From Isoetes engelmannii (taxonomy: Eukaryota > Streptophyta > Lycopodiopsida > Isoetales > Isoetaceae): a DNA stretch of 21,206 bases. The translations under genes and the position numbers were made by a program. Shown in pieces: positions 17,680 through 21,206 of this stretch. Under the pieces are notes generated by a model that did no database searches, was not told the DNA's origin, and worked only from the letters and a program-made list of their open reading frames with translations. The stretch covers positions 1-21,206 of the forward strand of contig JAANSK020271269.1 in the NCBI GenBank assembly GCA_011763485.2. Reading direction: 5' to 3'. Position 1 is the stretch's first letter. The number at the start of each line of letters is the position of its first letter.

Positions 17680-18040
17680 CAAGAACTCTGAGATTAAACC
17701 TTTGCTTATCTTCTTGATATATACCTTCCGCATACAAAGAATGTGTTACATATAAATTTACATGGTGGGGTAGACAGTATAAGCATTGAGGGCATCAATA
17801 TTAGTTACTCAATTCGTTAGGTGTCCACAATGCTAGACTGTAAGTTGCTTCAATATTTTCTTTCTTTGGCAATGCTTGCAAAAGGTACTTGATCAAAACA
17901 CTATAAATATCATAGTCCACGAACTTTTTGTCAAAACACACTACCTAGAATAAAATAAAATGCTAATCTTATGTTGTTAAAGAAGTTGCATCTTCATCTA
18001 CATGTGTATACTGGATTCCTTAGTGCATCAAAGACATTGG
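17680..18040. other. No gene recognised
   Basis: AT-rich sequence between microsatellite and MITE-like element, nothing assigned. Confidence 0.4.
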
Positions 18041-18179
18041 AACTAGCAGTACAATAGGCTTGGGACAAAGGATTGAAAAAGTTTGGAAGGAGGAAAATAG
18101 GCCTAGTAGCTCAATTAACCTCTTGGACGACCACCTTCTCCTCACCCTCCCTTTGTCCAAGCCTACCCTACTGCTAGTT
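18041..18179. mobile_element. MITE-like element with about 30-bp terminal inverted repeats
   Basis: Left end AACTAGCAGTA-(CAA)-TAGGCTTGGGACAAAGG (18041-18071). The right end (18150-18179) is its reverse complement apart from a 3-base block and one missing base. The internal part is about 78 bp with purine-rich and pyrimidine-rich halves and no coding capacity. No clear target-site duplication. Confidence 0.7.
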
Positions 18180-18331
18180 TTTTGTTTTTATTGTTAGATA
18201 TATTTGTCACCGGACCCCATTTTGTTTAAAATGGTGATGAAGTCATAAGGTACAATTACATCAAATATCACTTATAAAAACAATAGGTAAAGACTATATT
18301 GTGTGTAATTTGTTGCATTGGTTTGGGAATG

Positions 18332-19130
18332 TGCTTAGTTTTTAGCATTGCTCATACAACAAAGACAAAACTATTAATTGATTGAAAAATGTTCTTTTTA
18401 ACACTTTTTTAGCGAAGGGTTGCATCTATTTACTGGGAATTCATCTTAGAATTCAAACGAGTTGTTATATTGATGGATGATGCAAGCTAATATATCGTCG
18501 TGGTAGTAGATGTAGGCCATAAAAGATGATCTACAAACCAATTGATGATGTCCAAAAGGTTGCGTGAGCTTTCATATCTTGAATGTAAGCTGATTTGCCA
18601 AAGAAACAATAGTGATTCTCATGAACTCATCGAAATGGGTTATTAGAACGATGGATGATCCAAGCTAAATATATGGTCGTGCTATTAGATGTAGGCCATA
18701 AAAGATGACCTACAAACAAATTGATGATGTCCAAAAGGTTGCATGAGCTTACTTTCATATCTTGAATGTAAGCTGATTTGCCAAAGAAAAAATAGTGATT
18801 CTCATGAATTCATTGAATTTGATTCTCATGAACTCTTTGAGCTCTTATATGCTTAGTTTTTAGCATTGCTCATATAATAGAGACAAAAACTAATAATTGA
18901 AAAATGTTATTTTTTACAATTTTTTAGGAAAAAGTTGCATCTATTTACTCGGGATTCATCTTACAATTCAAATGAGTGGTTAGAATGATGGATGATGCAA
19001 GCTAATATATCGTCGTGCTAGTAAATGTAGGCCATAAAAGATGACCTACAAACCAATTGATGATGCCCAAAAGGTTGCATGAGCTTACTTTCATATCTTG
19101 AATGTAAGCTGATTTTCCAAAGAAACAATA
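18332..19130 (+). repeat. Nested tandem repeat
   Basis: A large unit starting TGCTTAGTTTTTAGCATTGCTCATA occurs at 18332 and again at 18850 (offset 518). Inside it, a smaller unit of about 178 bp, beginning GATGGATGATGCAAGCTAA and ending near AAGCTGATTTGCCAAAGAAA, occurs at 18472, 18650 and 18987. The first large unit therefore holds two small units and the second holds one. Divergence is about 5-10 percent by eye. Confidence 0.9.
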
Positions 19131-19720
19131 GTACTAACTTCGAATGTGGCAACATTTTCAGAAGGTTCGAGACATTAGTAGAAAGGCCTTCTAGATAGTA
19201 AAATATGATAGTGATGTTCATAATCCAAATAATAGATCCTTAAGCTTGTCATTAAGGAATTTAATTCTTTAACATGCGTATGACAATGCTTTTATCCCAT
19301 AAGTTTAGCCACAACAAGTTCAATTCAATTAAGGCAAACATAAAAAAAAAAAATTATTATTACCAACCATATGAAAGCAACGTAAAGTGTTTGGTGACAT
19401 CATCAATGACATGTCAAGGTGATATAGATTGTGATACGTGGCACAAAACAAAGGGTGAATCATCGACCAAAAGAATGAGGGCGAGGAAAGCATTGTGATT
19501 AAGAGGACTCGCGTGCAATGTCCCAAATTGAGGAGCATGACCTAGCGTCACCATCCTAGCTCACCGTCCTATTTCTTTACCCTACACTAGCCTCAAACCT
19601 TCCCTTTCAATCCTTACATAATATTTGCTATTGCCTTCTATTCTACTCCATCATACCATAAGTGGATGTACTACTTATATCACGTCAATCATAATAAACT
19701 TATCTATACCATTTTATAAC
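19131..19720. other. No gene recognised
   Basis: AT-rich sequence after the nested repeat. Short frames on both strands look random. Confidence 0.4.
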
Positions 19721-19814
19721 AACGTAAAGTTGGGTGTTCCTTGAAAAAATGTTTGCCACATGGCAGCATCTTATTGGCCAAAAATCAAAATGCACCCTAA
19801 CCCAACTTTACGTT
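19721..19814. mobile_element. Small inverted-repeat element 1 (94 bp)
   Basis: Perfect 14-bp inverted ends AACGTAAAGTTGGG (19721-19734) and CCCAACTTTACGTT (19801-19814), with a non-coding middle. MITE-like, family unknown. Confidence 0.65.
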
Positions 19815-19827
19815 TCAATAATTGCAC

Positions 19828-19908
19828 GTTAGTTGCAATTCTGGCGTATCATGCGTGCCTCAATGCCAACGCGTGTTGCATGCCATCCACGACAGAATTG
19901 CAACTAAC
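19828..19908. mobile_element. Small inverted-repeat element 2 (81 bp)
   Basis: Perfect 16-bp inverted ends GTTAGTTGCAATTCTG (19828-19843) and CAGAATTGCAACTAAC (19893-19908) around 49 bp that is much richer in G+C and CpG than its flanks. It begins only 13 bp after the end of element 1. Confidence 0.65.
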
Positions 19909-19944
19909 TTGTGATTTCGTATACTAAAACTTCATATTTTCTCT

Positions 19945-20110
19945 TACCCCAGGGCCACGGCATACTCATTACGGCCACGGTTTTTCCCCCACGGGGGTTT
20001 TTTCACCCGGGTCGTAATCTGCTTGCTGTTTCTCTTTGTTCAAGTCCTATAGGCCAATTGGCCCCCGTGGACGATAAAAACATTATTCTATTCTATTCTA
20101 TTCTTTTTCA
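19945..20110 (+). mobile_element. Possible LINE 3' end with (ATTCT)n tail
   Basis: A GC-rich patch (GGCCACGG twice, CCCCCACGGGGG, ACCCGGGT) is followed by GGACGATAAAAACATT and then ATTCT pentamers at 20085-20105. A GC-rich end followed by a simple-sequence tail fits a retroposed 3' end, and its composition resembles the LINE that starts 50 bp later. There is no coding motif to prove it. Confidence 0.35.
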
Positions 20111-20159
20111 TTTTTATTTGGGAAAATTACTTAAATGCCCTTTATTTGGGATATCTTCA

Positions 20160-21206
20160 TAGGGCGGGGGTGTGGGAGGAAATTCTGCAGGGGTTGCAGT
20201 AAGCTGTCCATGGCAGGAAGGATTATTGTGGCCAAGTCGGCGCTTTGTAGCACACATGTGTACACGGCATCCGCCATGTTAGCTCCTGAGGGGAAGATGC
20301 AGGCGTTGGATAGGATGGTCCGGAACTTTGTGTGGGGCGGGGATGATGAGGGGGCGGTGGTTAAGGTGGCGTGGTGGAAGTGTCTCCGCGTCCGGGAGGA
20401 TGGTGGTTTGGCCACCTTGGATTTGGCATTGCACAGCAAGGTGCTGGTCTCCAAGTTTGTGTGGAGCATTCTGCAGGATGGAGCATCCTCACCTGGTGCG
20501 ACGTTGTTGTTGTTGCAGTCCCTTCGCCATTGCGTGGCGTTTGGAAAGCCTTCTGTTCATGTGGAGTTGCCATGGGCTTAAACCTTTCCCGCATGCATCC
20601 CCCTTTCTCACCGGGGTGTTGCAAGCTTGGGATCATGTGCGGGTGTTGTTCCAGCTGGATCAGGCCTCAGTATATCATCACTCTTCGCCCTTCTTGTGGG
20701 TTTCTCTGCCTTCGGCGCACTTGCCTCTGGCCGCCACTGTGCACGCCCAGACGCAGGCCCGTTGGAGGTGGGCTGGTGTGCTCACCTTGGAAGACTGGTA
20801 TTGGGATGGTCAGGTTGCATCATGGGAATTCTTCCGAGCCCGGTTTCGCCTGAGGGCCAGTGACTGGATTATTTGGGAGCATGTGGCTCGTACCATTCCG
20901 CTTCACATACCTGTACTGCTTCAGGATGATGTGGTGGTGCAGGTCTGGAAGATCCATCCTGGCGTTGACGCGTCATGCTTTGTGCGGTCTGCCTACCGTA
21001 GGTTAGTTATTCATGACACCTTGCCTCCTTCTGGTAAGTGGTCTCTGCAGCTTCCGGGCTTCCGTTGGCGCTCCGTCTAGGTTTGGACGTGGAGTACCCT
21101 TCCCCCTCCGAAGGTCAGGGTGCTCCTGCGGCAGGTGGTGCACCGTTGTATCAGGGTGAATGCCCTGGTGAGCAGGTTTAGGCCAGGGGTGAGTCCTCTG
21201 TGCCCT
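20160..21206 (+). mobile_element. LINE ORF2 C-terminal region, 5'-truncated, runs off the window
   Basis: Coding remains of a plant non-LTR retrotransposon downstream of the reverse transcriptase core. Recognisable: KLSMAGRIIVAKSAL (the LS-x-AGR block), ALDRMVRNFVWGGDD (the F-x-W-G block), WWKCLRVREDGGLATLDLAL (the C-x-x-x-x-x-GGL block) and KVLVSKFVW. After about 20575 the homologous reading moves to the next frame (GVLQAWDHVRVLFQLD, DWIIWEHVARTIPLHIP, SCFVRSAYRRLVI), where a TAG at 21078-21080 interrupts it. Then VWTWSTLPPPKVRVLL (start of the zf-RVT domain) continues to the edge. GC content is far higher than in the rest of the window, and the change is abrupt at about 20160. At least one frameshift and one stop are present, so it is inactive but younger than the LINE at 12350-13687. 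Confidence 0.9.

Noticed and set aside
20371-20863. 160- and 78-codon plus-strand frames at the right edge
   Set aside because: Out-of-frame shadows of the LINE ORF2 coding remains.

Overview
This window looks like nuclear DNA of a land plant. It is AT-rich, gene-poor and dense in repeats. The evidence is eukaryotic throughout: PLS-class pentatricopeptide repeat (PPR) motifs with E/E+ domains, a transmembrane-domain relic of a plant ABCG half-transporter with a GT-AG intron, LINE zinc-knuckle and reverse-transcriptase-tail coding pieces, microsatellites and fold-back elements. A fern or another plant with a large genome would fit, but the sequence does not settle the species. I find no intact protein-coding gene, rRNA, tRNA, CRISPR array or bacterial-type operon. 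Almost everything recognisable is a relic.

Layout. 1-1420: a broken PPR gene whose 3' half is present twice in direct orientation. 1986-2132 (-): a short coding stretch resembling the C-terminus of a plant glutathione S-transferase. 3163-5310: two direct copies of a roughly 550-bp repeat, separated by about 800 bp that includes a GC-rich cluster of hairpins. 6443-6765 and 10875-11140: two copies of a dispersed repeat that starts with a strong hairpin. 8020-8584: a diverged direct duplication. 9196-10173: three head-to-tail units of exactly 326 bp.

10582-14084 is the most structured part. Three long fold-back (near-palindromic) elements of one family alternate with duplicated 3' ends of a minus-strand host gene. 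A 5'-truncated minus-strand LINE with its A-rich tail (12350-13687) lies in the middle. The fullest copy of the host gene piece (13772-14084) has a STAS-like pattern. 14761-15344 (+) is a relic of an ABCG transporter of the ABCG11/WBC11 type. From 15.3 to 19.7 kb there are only repeats: a compound microsatellite, a MITE-like inverted-repeat element and a nested tandem repeat. 19721-19908 holds two small inverted-repeat elements side by side. The last kilobase is a GC-rich, plus-strand LINE ORF2 tail that runs off the window.

No genes here can be shown to act together. The story is duplication and decay of host gene ends, and insertion of LINEs and fold-back elements. The relics were found by reading frames by eye, so family names come from remembered motifs and not from a search.
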